64,000 nucleotides of DNA. It comes from Sulfurivermis sp040755915 (GTDB taxonomy: Bacteria > Pseudomonadota > Gammaproteobacteria > Thiohalomonadales > Thiohalomonadaceae). The stretch lies in assembly GCA_040755915.1 (NCBI GenBank), contig JBFLWM010000021.1, positions 1 through 64,000 on the forward strand, written 5' to 3'. The stretch's first letter is position 1; the number at the start of each line of letters is the position of its first letter. The translations under genes and the position numbers were made by a program. The notes beneath the pieces were generated by a model that was not told the origin of the DNA, did no database searches, and was given only the letters and a program-made list of their open reading frames with translations. Positions 25,156-34,232 of this stretch are shown in pieces.

Positions 25156-26845
25156 TCCGCGTCTCAAGGTGGTGCTGTGCTGGCACATGCACCAGCCGCA
25201 GTATTTCGATCTGGAAAGCGGCCAGTACCAGCTGCCGTGGACCTACCTGCACGCCATCAAGGATTATGTCGACATGGCGGCGATCATCGAGGCGGTGCCC
25301 GGCGCGCGCGCGGTGGTCAACTTTGCGCCCACCCTGCTCGAACAGCTTGACGATTATGCGCTGATGGTGCGGGACTATCTGCGCCAGGGCACGCCGCTGC
25401 GCGACCCGTTGCTCGCGGCGCTGGTGGCGCCGGCCCTGCCGGGAAATGCAGAGCAGCGTCTGCTGCTGATCAAGAACTGTTTGCGTGCCAACGAGATCCG
25501 TCTCATCGATCGTTTCCCGCAGTTCCGTCTTTTGGCCGACATCGCCCGCTGCGCGGAGGGCGCACCGCGCATGGTGGACTATCTGGATGAGCAATATCTC
25601 ATCGACCTGCTGGTGTGGTATCACCTGGCCTGGATGGGTGAAACCGTGCGTCGCGGTGACAGTCGCGTGCAGCAGCTGATGGAGCGTGGTTCCGGTTATA
25701 CCCAGGCGGATCGCCGTCTGCTGCTGCAACTCATCGGTGAGCTGCTCGACAGCGTGGTGCCGCGTTACCGCCGTCTGGCCGAGGACGGTCGCATCGAGCT
25801 GTCGGTGACGCCCTATGCCCATCCCATCATGCCACTGCTGCTCGATATCCAGTCGGCGCGTGAGGCGATGCCGGAGGCACGTCTGCCCCTGCTGGAGAAA
25901 TACCCCGATGGCGAGGCCCGTGCCCGCTGGCACGTGCGCGAGGGCATCCGCGTCTTCGAACAGCATTTTGGGACGCGGCCGCGTGGTTGCTGGCCTTCGG
26001 AGGGCAGCGTCAGCACCGCCACTGTGCGCCTGCTGGCGGAGGAGGGATTTGTCTGGGCGGCGAGCGGAGAGAGCGTGCTGCGCAACAGCCTGCACCGCTC
26101 CGCACTGCCGCGCAGCCAGTGCATTCATCGCCCCTATCAGGTGGATGCCGCCGACATGCACTGTTTCTTCCGCGATGACGGCCTGTCCGATCTCATCGGC
26201 TTTACCTATGCCAACTGGCATGCCGACGATGCGGTGAACAACCTTGTCCATCATCTGGAGAACATCGCTGCCGCCTGTGCCGATGAGTCCAACCGCGTGG
26301 TGTCCATCATCATGGACGGCGAAAACGCCTGGGAGTATTACCCGGAAAACGGCTTTCATTTCCTGTCGGCGCTGTACCGCCGGCTGGCCACGCACCCTGG
26401 TCTGGAACTGACCACCTTCAGCGAGTGCGTCGCTGCCGGTCTGGTGCCGGCGCCGCTGCCGCAGCTGGTGGCCGGCAGCTGGGTCTACGGTACCTTTTCC
26501 ACCTGGATCGGCGAGGTGGACAAGAATCACGCCTGGGATCTGCTGGGGGATGCCAAACGTGCCTTCGATGCGGCCGTGACGGCGGGCCGCCTGAGCGGCG
26601 CGCGCCTGCGCGAGGCGGAGTTGCAACTGGGCGTGTGCGAAGGCTCCGACTGGTTCTGGTGGTTCGGCGACTACAATCCTGCCGATTCGGTGCGTGATTT
26701 CGAGCGGCTGTTCCGCATGCAGCTCGCCAAGCTCTACCGCCTCATCGGCGAAGAGCCGCCGGAAAACATCACCCACGTCCTGTTCCACGGCGGCGGCGCG
26801 CCGCAGATGGGTGGCGTGATGCGCCGCGGCCAGGAGAATACATAG
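25145..26845 (+). CDS. GH57 family glycoside hydrolase / glucanotransferase
   Basis: The 566-residue protein is a GH57 enzyme acting on alpha-glucans. It begins with the family signature (WHMHQPQY, near residue 12). The predicted nucleophile is E286 in CWPSEGSVS and the acid/base D391 in IIMDGENAWEYY; both follow GH57 patterns as I know them. No signal peptide, so cytosolic. The start at 25145 lies within the end of glgC (11-base overlap). Its place between glgC and malQ points to glycogen or maltodextrin turnover; whether it hydrolyses, debranches or transfers cannot be told from sequence. Confidence 0.88.
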   Translation: MSDNPRLKVVLCWHMHQPQYFDLESGQYQLPWTYLHAIKDYVDMAAIIEAVPGARAVVNFAPTLLEQLDDYALMVRDYLRQGTPLRDPLLAALVAPALPGNAEQRLLLIKNCLRANEIRLIDRFPQFRLLADIARCAEGAPRMVDYLDEQYLIDLLVWYHLAWMGETVRRGDSRVQQLMERGSGYTQADRRLLLQLIGELLDSVVPRYRRLAEDGRIELSVTPYAHPIMPLLLDIQSAREAMPEARLPLLEKYPDGEARARWHVREGIRVFEQHFGTRPRGCWPSEGSVSTATVRLLAEEGFVWAASGESVLRNSLHRSALPRSQCIHRPYQVDAADMHCFFRDDGLSDLIGFTYANWHADDAVNNLVHHLENIAAACADESNRVVSIIMDGENAWEYYPENGFHFLSALYRRLATHPGLELTTFSECVAAGLVPAPLPQLVAGSWVYGTFSTWIGEVDKNHAWDLLGDAKRAFDAAVTAGRLSGARLREAELQLGVCEGSDWFWWFGDYNPADSVRDFERLFRMQLAKLYRLIGEEPPENITHVLFHGGGAPQMGGVMRRGQENT

Positions 26846-26982
26846 GCCCGGGATACGAGGTGAATGGTACGCAAGGCGGTGCGCGCCGCGCGCACCCCCT
26901 CGTGCCCGGCACCCTGTCTCGCGTACCTGAACATTACAGGGATGAATATTTTGCGCTCCTCCACACCACCGACAAGGCCTGC

Positions 26983-28455
26983 ATGACTCAGCACATCGCC
27001 CACACGCCGTTGCAGCGACGCCAGGCCGGCATTCTGTTGCATCCCACCTCACTGCCTGGCCCGTGGCACTGCGGCGATCTCGGCGCAGAGGCGTGGCACT
27101 TCGTCGATTTTCTCGCCGCGGCCGGTCAGCGGGTGTGGCAGATCCTGCCGCTGGGACCCACCCACGAGGACCTGTCGCCCTATCAAAGCCTGTCGGCCCA
27201 CGCCGGCAATCCGCAGTTGATCAGTGTCGAGGCCCTGCAGGCGCAGGGCTGGCTGGAGCCGGTCACCCCCGATCCGCGCCGCGAGGCCAAGGCCCCTCTG
27301 CTGGCCCTGGCGTGGCAGGGGTTCCAGGCCAGGGCCGACGCAACGGTCCGGGCGGCCTTGCAGCAATTCATAGACGATACGCACTGGCTGGATGATTACA
27401 TCCTGTTCTGTCTCATCAAGCGCCTGGAAAATGGCCGCGGTTGGACCGAGTGGCCAGCGCCGCTGCGTGATCGCGATCCGGCAGCGCTCGCCGCCTTGCG
27501 TCAGCAATATGCAGACGAACTGGCGGTATTGCAGTTCGAACAGTTCGTATTCGACCAGCAGTGGCAGGCGCTGAGACGTCACGCCAACGGCAAGGGCATC
27601 GCCATCTTCGGCGACATGCCGATCTTCGTCGCCCACGACAGCGCCGACGTGTGGGCGCAGCGGCAGTGCTTCGATCTGGACGAAAGTGGCCACCCCACTG
27701 TGGTGGCGGGTGTGCCGCCCGACTATTTCTCAGCCACCGGGCAGCGCTGGGGCAATCCGCACTACGACTGGGAGTGGATGGAGACCGATGGCTTCAGCTG
27801 GTGGCGCCAGCGCCTGGAGGGACAGCTGCGTCTGTTCGACCTGGTGCGCATCGACCACTTCCGCGGCTTCGAGGCCTACTGGGAAATCCCGGCCCATGAG
27901 GAAACGGCGATCAATGGCCGCTGGATGAAGGCGCCGGGTGATGCGCTGTTCGCGGCCCTGGCCGAGCGTTTCGATCCGCTGCCGGTGGTAGCGGAGGATC
28001 TGGGCACCATCACCGCCGAGGTCACTGCGCTGCGCGACAAGTACGCCCTGCCCGGCATGCGCATCCTGCACTTCGCCTTTGAAGGCGGCCCGGACAATCC
28101 CTATCTGCCGCACAACCACACGGAAAACAGCGTGGTGTATACCGGCACCCATGACAACGACACCACCCTGGGCTGGTGGAACAGCAGCAGCGAATCGCTG
28201 CGCCACAACGTGCTGGAGTACCTGGGCCAGCCGGCCGAGGCCATGCCCTGGCCGCTGATCCGCGCCGCCTACGCCTCGCTGGCGCGACTGGCCATCGTGC
28301 CGCTGCAGGACGTGCTGGAACTGGGCGGCGAGCATCGCATGAACACGCCGGGCACCACCGTCGGCAACTGGCAATGGCGTTTCCGCTGGGAGCAGGTGGC
28401 ACCGGACCGGGCGCCGCGCCTGCGCCGCCTGGCGGAGTTGTATCGCCGCCTGTAG
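26983..28455 (+). CDS. malQ: 4-alpha-glucanotransferase (amylomaltase)
   Basis: MalQ transfers maltodextrin segments between glucan chains. From the ATG at 26983 it is 490 residues, typical of the short GH77 form. It has RQAGILLHPTSLPGP at the start, DMPIFVAHDSADVW, the nucleophile aspartate in LVRIDHFRGFE, the acid/base glutamate in VVAEDLGTI and the third aspartate in GTHDNDT. The frame is open 123 bases further upstream, but that extension has no family similarity I recognise. It follows the GH57 gene after a 137-base gap in which I see nothing else. Confidence 0.95.
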   Translation: MTQHIAHTPLQRRQAGILLHPTSLPGPWHCGDLGAEAWHFVDFLAAAGQRVWQILPLGPTHEDLSPYQSLSAHAGNPQLISVEALQAQGWLEPVTPDPRREAKAPLLALAWQGFQARADATVRAALQQFIDDTHWLDDYILFCLIKRLENGRGWTEWPAPLRDRDPAALAALRQQYADELAVLQFEQFVFDQQWQALRRHANGKGIAIFGDMPIFVAHDSADVWAQRQCFDLDESGHPTVVAGVPPDYFSATGQRWGNPHYDWEWMETDGFSWWRQRLEGQLRLFDLVRIDHFRGFEAYWEIPAHEETAINGRWMKAPGDALFAALAERFDPLPVVAEDLGTITAEVTALRDKYALPGMRILHFAFEGGPDNPYLPHNHTENSVVYTGTHDNDTTLGWWNSSSESLRHNVLEYLGQPAEAMPWPLIRAAYASLARLAIVPLQDVLELGGEHRMNTPGTTVGNWQWRFRWEQVAPDRAPRLRRLAELYRRL

Positions 28456-28563
28456 CCGCTGCCCCCCGCTACCTGAGTGCCCCGGGAACTGTGACTGCGA
28501 TAGCAGTCCGGTGGCCGAATAGCCTATAACGTTGCAAGGGCTTGTCATGCTAGGGAGGTGGCT

Positions 28564-30003
28564 ATGTCGTGGGAAATGTTTGTCCTGGTGCCGGGTTCGC
28601 CGCTGTTGTCCGGTGTGATCTGGCTGGTGGTCGGTGTGGCCTTGCTGTATCTGGCGCGCTCCGCCGCGCATCAGGCCATCGCCTCGGCTTCGCGCCTGTT
28701 GCACCACGCCTGCAAGCTGGCGGCCCGTTCGGTGCTGCTGGCGGAGCAGCGCCTCAAGCAGCGCAACAACGAAGTGTTGCTGGCCGCCGGCCGTGAGGCC
28801 GCCGAGCGCATCATCGAGCGCGAGTTCGAGCGTATCGATGCCTCCGTGCAGCGTGACCTGGCGGAGTATCCCGCCCTGCAGCGCCAGATGAGCGAGGCCA
28901 TCGCGCGGCTCGAACAGGATTATCACGCCAGTGCCGAGGTGCCGCCGGAGCCGCCGGCCTGGGCCAAAGTGGTGGATGCCGTGGCCAAGATCGCGCCCAA
29001 GGAGCCGGTGGTGGGCGAGATCCTGGAGGACATCCATGATTCCATGGTGCGTGCCCAGCGCACCGCCATCGAGCAGTACCGCAACGACAACAGCAAGCGC
29101 CACCGCATCCTGAGCCGCATGATGCCGCTGTGGCGCAAGGTGGCGCGGGTGCTGGGCGAGATGGACAAGCGCGTCAACCGGCTGCTGGATCGCTCCACAG
29201 CCATCGATCGCCACATGGCGTCCTACGAGGACATCCTCAATCGCAGCCCGCGTGCCGAGCGCATGCTGTCGTCGTCCTCATTGACACAGTTCTTCATTGC
29301 CGGCGCCGTGCTGGCCGTGGCCATCGGCGGCGCCATCATCAACTTCCACCTCATCGCCCGTCCGATGCAGGAGATGGTGGGCGGCAGCAGCTACATCATG
29401 GGTTACAAGGCCGCCAACATCGCTGCCTTGGTCATCATCCTGGTGGAGGTGGCGATGGGCCTGTTCCTGATGGAGTCGCTGCGCATCACCCGCCTGTTTC
29501 CCATCATCGCGGCACTGGATGACCGCCTGCGCGTGCGCATGATCTGGGTGGCCTTCCTGTTCCTGCTGGCGCTGGCCAGCATCGAGGCCGGCCTCGCCTT
29601 CATGCGCGAGAAGCTGTCGCAGGACGACGCCAGTCTGGTGGCCTCGCTGGTGGGCGGGCAGGGGGAGATGAATGCGGTCGCCGCCAATGTCTGGATCACC
29701 ACCGCGGCGCAGATGGGCATGGGCTTCATCCTGCCCTTCGCGCTTACCTTCGTCGCCATTCCGCTGGAGTCCTTCGTGCATTCCTCGCGCACGGTGCTCG
29801 GCATCGTCGGGCAGGGACTGCTGCGTGCGCTCTCCTTCCTGCTGCGCCTGACCGGCAACATATTCCGTCACGGCGGCAACATGCTGATCCGGCTGTATGA
29901 CCTGGTGATCTTCCTGCCCTTGTGGGTGGAGCAGCGCCTGCTGGCGCGGAACAAGGCGGCGCCGGCCGAGCATCCGGCCCTGACGGTGGAGGATGCATCA
30001 TGA
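28564..30003 (+). CDS. multi-pass membrane protein of unknown function, coupled to a VWA lipoprotein
   Basis: The 479-residue protein has one N-terminal membrane segment (about 12-30), then a long charged, probably coiled-coil region (about 50-225), then about four further membrane segments (near 250-270, 290-315, 340-360 and 390-420). I recognise no family. The ATG at 28564 has a GGGAGG ribosome site; a GTG 6 bases earlier is in frame but overlaps that site. Its stop overlaps the start of the next gene (ATGA), so the two proteins are translationally coupled and probably act together at the cell envelope. No catalytic motif is visible. Confidence 0.75.
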   Translation: MSWEMFVLVPGSPLLSGVIWLVVGVALLYLARSAAHQAIASASRLLHHACKLAARSVLLAEQRLKQRNNEVLLAAGREAAERIIEREFERIDASVQRDLAEYPALQRQMSEAIARLEQDYHASAEVPPEPPAWAKVVDAVAKIAPKEPVVGEILEDIHDSMVRAQRTAIEQYRNDNSKRHRILSRMMPLWRKVARVLGEMDKRVNRLLDRSTAIDRHMASYEDILNRSPRAERMLSSSSLTQFFIAGAVLAVAIGGAIINFHLIARPMQEMVGGSSYIMGYKAANIAALVIILVEVAMGLFLMESLRITRLFPIIAALDDRLRVRMIWVAFLFLLALASIEAGLAFMREKLSQDDASLVASLVGGQGEMNAVAANVWITTAAQMGMGFILPFALTFVAIPLESFVHSSRTVLGIVGQGLLRALSFLLRLTGNIFRHGGNMLIRLYDLVIFLPLWVEQRLLARNKAAPAEHPALTVEDAS

Positions 30004-30653
30004 AACGACGGATTCTCGCCCTGACCGCGGCACTCGTGCTGCTGCTGACGGCGTGCAGCGATGAAACCTCCCACAGCCGCGGTGTCTACATGCTGCTCGA
30101 CACTTCCGGCACCTACACCAGGGAGCTGGAGAAGGCGCAGCAGATCATCAACTTCGTGCTGTCCAAGCTGCAGCCGGGCGATTCTTTCGCCGTGGCGCGC
30201 ATCAAGACCGGCAGTTTCAGCGAAAAGGACATCATCGCCCGCGTTACCTTTGACGGCCAGCCCAGCCGGGCCAACCTGCAGAAACGCCAGTTCCGCGAGG
30301 AGATCGACAAGTTCGTCGCCAACGTCAAGCCCAGTGCCTACACCGACATCACCGGCGGCCTGCTGCAGGCCATCGAGTATCTGGATGAAAAGGCACCCGG
30401 CCGCAAGACGGTACTGATCTTTTCCGATATGAAGGAGGAATTGGCTGCCGGCTATGTACGCGAGGCCATCCCGCTGCAGATGCAGGGTTACGAGGTGGTG
30501 GCGCTCAATGTGAGCAAGCTGCGCAGCGACAACGTCGACCCGCGCGAATACATGGATCGGCTGGCCCACTGGCGCCAGCGCGTCGAGGCCGGTGGCGCCA
30601 CCTGGCGCGTGCTCAATGACCTGGAGCGGCTGGAGGCGCTGTTCGTCGACTGA
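30000..30653 (+). CDS. von Willebrand factor A-domain lipoprotein
   Basis: The 217-residue protein starts at the ATG overlapping the preceding stop. A lipobox (LLLTAC) gives a lipidated cysteine at C19. The rest is a VWA domain: MLLDTSGTY supplies a MIDAS-like D-x-S-x-T motif, AYTDITGGL the conserved threonine, and LIFSDMKEE the later aspartate, so a bound divalent metal is likely. VWA domains mediate metal-dependent protein contacts. Together with the membrane protein upstream it forms a two-gene unit of unknown function. Confidence 0.8.
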   Translation: MKRRILALTAALVLLLTACSDETSHSRGVYMLLDTSGTYTRELEKAQQIINFVLSKLQPGDSFAVARIKTGSFSEKDIIARVTFDGQPSRANLQKRQFREEIDKFVANVKPSAYTDITGGLLQAIEYLDEKAPGRKTVLIFSDMKEELAAGYVREAIPLQMQGYEVVALNVSKLRSDNVDPREYMDRLAHWRQRVEAGGATWRVLNDLERLEALFVD

Positions 30654-30695
30654 GCGGTGTAAACTGGGGGCCCGACGTTTCTTTCCGGTCACCCC

Positions 30696-31877
30696 ATGCA
30701 GCGCACCATCCTCCATGTGGACATGGATGCCTTTTTCGCCGCGGTGGAGATCCGCGCGCGCCCGGAACTGGCGGCGCAGCCGGTTATCGTCGGCGGCGCG
30801 CCCGAGCGCCGCGGCGTGGTGGCGGCGGCCAGCTATGCGGCGCGTCGTTACGGCATCCACAGCGCCATGCCTACCGCCACTGCCTTGCGCCTGTGTCCCC
30901 AGGCTGTCCTGTTGCCGCCGCGGCATGACCACTACGCCGAGGTGTCGCAGCAGATCCGTGCCGTCTTCGAGCGCTATACCCCCCAGGTGGAGCCCCTGTC
31001 CCTGGACGAGGCCTTTCTCGACGTCAGCGGCAGCACGCGCCTGTTCGGCACCGGCGAGGCCATCGGCCGGCGCATCAAGCAGGAAATCCGCAGCGAACTG
31101 GGACTCGTCGCCTCGGTGGGCGTGGCGCCCAGCAAGTTCATCGCCAAGATAGCCTCCGATATCGACAAACCGGATGGCTTCGTGGTGGTGGCGCCGGAGC
31201 AGGTGCAGGCCTTTCTCGACCCCTTGCCGGTGGGGCGGTTATGGGGAGTGGGCAAGGTCGGGGCACGGGTCTTCGAGCGATTGGGTATCACGACCATCGG
31301 CCAGCTGCGCGCCTACAGCCCGCGCCTGCTGCAGCAGCATCTCGGCAATGCCGCCGGGCAGTTGTGGCAGCTGGCCCACGGCCAGGACGAGCGCCCGGTG
31401 GTGAGCGAGCGCGAGGCCAAGTCCATCTCCCAGGAGACCACCTTTCCCCGCGACATCGATGACTCCGGCGTGCTGCGTGCCTGGTTGCAGGATCTTGCCG
31501 CCCAGGTGGCGTGGCGCCTGCGCCGCCATGGCCTCCAGGGACGCACGGTGCAGATCAAGGTGCGGCTGGCGGATTTTTCCACCCTCACCCGGGCCCAGAC
31601 GCTGGCGCAGGCGACGGATATCACGGACGAAATCCGTCGTGTGGCATTGACTCTGTTCGAGCAGCGCCTGCCCCGGCCACTGCCGCCGCTGCGCCTGCTC
31701 GGTGTTGGAGTCAGTGGATTTGCCGCCGAACCCGGCCAGGATGACCTGTTTGCCGTGGCGGGACGTGAGCGGCAGAGCCGCCTCGATGCGGTGATGGACC
31801 AGGTGGCGGAGCGTTACGGCCGGGGCAGCATCGTACGCGGCGCGGGGGCCGCGAAGAACGGCCCTGAACAGCGGTAA
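30696..31877 (+). CDS. dinB: DNA polymerase IV (Y family)
   Basis: DinB is an error-prone translesion polymerase. The 393-residue protein has VDMDAFFAAVE at the N-terminus, SLDEAFLDVSG as the second acidic motif, SVGVAPSKFIAKIASD, and the little-finger domain from about residue 240. The length is slightly above the usual 350 because of a C-terminal extension. No LexA box is obvious in the 42-base gap before it. Neighbouring genes are unrelated in function. Confidence 0.96.
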   Translation: MQRTILHVDMDAFFAAVEIRARPELAAQPVIVGGAPERRGVVAAASYAARRYGIHSAMPTATALRLCPQAVLLPPRHDHYAEVSQQIRAVFERYTPQVEPLSLDEAFLDVSGSTRLFGTGEAIGRRIKQEIRSELGLVASVGVAPSKFIAKIASDIDKPDGFVVVAPEQVQAFLDPLPVGRLWGVGKVGARVFERLGITTIGQLRAYSPRLLQQHLGNAAGQLWQLAHGQDERPVVSEREAKSISQETTFPRDIDDSGVLRAWLQDLAAQVAWRLRRHGLQGRTVQIKVRLADFSTLTRAQTLAQATDITDEIRRVALTLFEQRLPRPLPPLRLLGVGVSGFAAEPGQDDLFAVAGRERQSRLDAVMDQVAERYGRGSIVRGAGAAKNGPEQR

Positions 31878-31992
31878 TTCCTTGTTTTGCAATATGTGAT
31901 AGATCTCGCAACCCTGGCCGGGCCAGTGTTTTACGCTTTGTCCATGGAAAAGTCGGGCACCCCCTGTGCAACAAGCCCGAAGGAGCAGAGCA

Positions 31993-33351
31993 ATGAACAT
32001 TCCGACCACTGTGCGTAATTACCTCGCCCGCAAGGGCGGACAGTACAAGGTACATGCCGCAACAGCGGGTCTGTCGCTGGCCGACGCGGTGCGTGCCGCG
32101 CGGGTGCCGGTGCAGAAGCTGGTGCGCAGCGCCGTGCTCAAGGATGGTTCCAGTTACCTGATGGCGGTCTATCCGGCCACCCATCGTCTCGACCTGACGG
32201 TGCTGAACGGTAACTCGCGGCGCAATTTTGCTGCCTGCAGCGCCGACGAACTGAAGGTCCTCGTGGCCGACAGCGAGAACGTGGCGCTGCCGCCGCTGGG
32301 CGAGCCCTATGGCATCAAGGTCATCATCGACCGTGCCGTGGACGAGCTGGACGAGGTGTTCTTCACCCCCGGTGTCGGCCACCTGTTCGTGCGTGCCCAG
32401 CAGGAGGATTTTGCCCGCCTCACGGAAGGGGCCCTGCGCGGTCACCGCATCTCCAACCCGCCCAGCAAGGCGGCGACTCCGGCCGAGGGCAAGCGCGAAG
32501 CCATGAAGGAGAAGGTGGAGCAGGTGCATACCCTGCCGCCGATGCCCGGCATCGCCACCCAGATCCTGCGTCTGCGCAACAACCCCTACGCCAATGCCAG
32601 CGAGCTGGCGGCGGTCATTGATCAGGATCCCAGCCTGACCGCCCAGCTGCTGCGTTATGCCGCCTCGCCGTTCTATGCCTATCAGGGCAAGCTGACCTCG
32701 GTGGAGCAGGCCATCGTGCGGGTGCTGGGCATGGACTTCGTGATGGACTTCTCCCTGGGGCTTGCCCTCGGCAAGTCCTTCCGCAATCCCAAGGATGGCC
32801 CGCTGGGACTGGACGCTTTCTGGCGCGACGCCCTGCACACGGCGGCGCTGACACAGACGCTGTGCAATGCCATCGAGTTCAGCCGTCGTCCCGCCCCCGG
32901 CATCGCCTACATGGCCGGCCTGCTGCACAACTTCGGCTTCCTGCTGCTGGGGCACCTGTTCCCCGAGCAGTTCAAGCGTCTCAACAAGGCGGTGGCGGAG
33001 CAGCCGGAGCGCTCCATCCTCGACCTGGAGCGGGAGATTGTCGGCGTGACCCACACCGAGATGGGCCTGTGGCTGATGGAGGCCTGGAACCTGCCCAAGG
33101 AGATCGTCGAAACCGTGCGCGAGCATCACAACGGCGACTACCGTGGCGACTATGCCATCTATCCCAACCTGGTGCACATCGCCAACCGCATGTTGAAGCG
33201 CTTCGGCATGGGCGACGCCACCGGCATCGACCTGCCGGCCGATCTGCTGGAGGCCGTGGGGCTTACCGAGGAGCAGGCGGAGGCCGCCCTGGGCACCGTG
33301 TTGCAGATGCGCGAGGGGCTGCAGTTCATGGCGCGCAAGATGGCTGCCTGA
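31993..33351 (+). CDS. fusion of a YbaK/ProRS-editing-like domain with an HDOD domain
   Basis: The 452-residue protein starts at 31993 with AAGGAG 8 bases before. Residues about 1-155 resemble the YbaK/EbsC/ProX aminoacyl-tRNA deacylase fold (YLARKGGQYKVH at the start, then KLVRSAVLKDGSSYLMAV). Residues about 180-380 are an HDOD domain (LPPMPGIATQILRLRNNP, then the AYMAGLLHNFG core), a signalling relative of HD phosphohydrolases that usually lacks the metal site. Such fusions occur in gammaproteobacteria, but their job is unknown. The gene stands alone between dinB and a terminator. Confidence 0.85.
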   Translation: MNIPTTVRNYLARKGGQYKVHAATAGLSLADAVRAARVPVQKLVRSAVLKDGSSYLMAVYPATHRLDLTVLNGNSRRNFAACSADELKVLVADSENVALPPLGEPYGIKVIIDRAVDELDEVFFTPGVGHLFVRAQQEDFARLTEGALRGHRISNPPSKAATPAEGKREAMKEKVEQVHTLPPMPGIATQILRLRNNPYANASELAAVIDQDPSLTAQLLRYAASPFYAYQGKLTSVEQAIVRVLGMDFVMDFSLGLALGKSFRNPKDGPLGLDAFWRDALHTAALTQTLCNAIEFSRRPAPGIAYMAGLLHNFGFLLLGHLFPEQFKRLNKAVAEQPERSILDLEREIVGVTHTEMGLWLMEAWNLPKEIVETVREHHNGDYRGDYAIYPNLVHIANRMLKRFGMGDATGIDLPADLLEAVGLTEEQAEAALGTVLQMREGLQFMARKMAA

Positions 33352-33373
33352 GTCATTCCCTCGCCGGAAAAAC

Positions 33374-33397
33374 GAAACGGCCCGTCAGGGCCGTTTC
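33374..33397. terminator. stem-loop, probable bidirectional terminator
   Basis: GAAACGGCCC (33374-33383) pairs perfectly with GGGCCGTTTC (33388-33397) around the loop GTCA. It lies between the stop of the HDOD gene and the stop of the converging pentapeptide-repeat gene. The T-run is short on the plus strand (GCATTTCC follows); on the other strand the stem is followed by GTTTTTCC, which fits a terminator for the minus-strand gene. Confidence 0.75.
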
Positions 33398-33420
33398 GCA
33401 TTTCCGGGGCGGCAAACCGG

Positions 33421-34161
33421 CTACTGGCAGGTGCCGACGGAGTCCAGGCGGCAGCGCTTGCGGTCCACCCACATGGCACCGCCCAACCTGGCCTGTTCGA
33501 AGCGGGTGTCGAACAGGCGCGCGTCCACCAGCGAGGCGCGGGTCAGGTCGGCCGCACGCAGATCCGCATATTGCAGATTGCTCTTCTCCAGCCTGGCCTG
33601 CTCCAGTCGGGCACCCTGCAGGTTGGCCCGTTCCAGATCGGCCTGCAGCAGGTTGGCGCGGTACAGGTTGGCACGCTCCAGATTTGCCTGCTGCAACCTG
33701 GTCTGGCGCAGCTCGGCGCCGCTGAGATCGGCGCCGCTCAGGTCGGCGTTATCGAGAATGGCCTGGTAGAAACTGGCGCCGGCCAGTTGGCCGCCCTTGA
33801 GGCTGGCAGCGTTCATCTCTGCACGATCGAAGCGGGCGCCGCGCAACAGGGCGCCGCTGAGGTTGGCCTGGCGCAGGTTGGCGCCGGTGAGGCGGGCGCC
33901 GGGCAGATGGGCCTGTTCCAGGCGCGCACCGCTCAGGTCCGCAAAGTTCAGGTCGGCACGGTCCAGGCGTGCCCCGCGCAGATCGGCAGCGCCGAACTTG
34001 CTGCGGGTGAGGACCGCGCCGCGCAGGTCGGTACCGTGCAAATCCACTCCGCTCTTGTCGCAGTCGCGCCAGATGACGCCCGGTGCCGGCGCGTCATCGC
34101 AGGCGGCCTGGGTCAGCCAGGGGAGGAGCAGCAGGGCGAGCAGCAGAAAAGGACGAAGCAT
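33421..34161 (-). CDS. exported pentapeptide-repeat protein
   Basis: The 246-residue protein has a signal peptide (MLRPFLLLALLLLPWLTQA) and then a long run of A(D/N)Lxx-type pentapeptides from about residue 45 to 230, for example LRGARLDRADLNFADL and LEQARLEKSNLQYADL. These fold into a right-handed quadrilateral beta-helix. Cysteines at the start (CDDAP, WRDCDKS) and end (RKRCRLD, VGTCQ) could form caps by disulfide bonds in the periplasm. No conventional ribosome site precedes the ATG. Role unknown. Confidence 0.85.
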   Translation of the reverse strand: MLRPFLLLALLLLPWLTQAACDDAPAPGVIWRDCDKSGVDLHGTDLRGAVLTRSKFGAADLRGARLDRADLNFADLSGARLEQAHLPGARLTGANLRQANLSGALLRGARFDRAEMNAASLKGGQLAGASFYQAILDNADLSGADLSGAELRQTRLQQANLERANLYRANLLQADLERANLQGARLEQARLEKSNLQYADLRAADLTRASLVDARLFDTRFEQARLGGAMWVDRKRCRLDSVGTCQ

Positions 34162-34232
34162 GGGGTTGTTGTTGTTTTGCCGGTGGTGCAAACACTGTAC
34201 GCGATGGCGCCCTGTTTTGCAGCCGTGGACGG

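Noticed and set aside
31909..31930. Terminator after dinB
   Set aside because: The stem CTGGC/GCCAG is only 5 bp with a 3-base loop and a broken T-run; too weak to call.
33450..34060. Short-period repeat resembling an array
   Set aside because: The 15-base periodicity is that of the pentapeptide codons, not CRISPR: units are degenerate and lie wholly within one reading frame.
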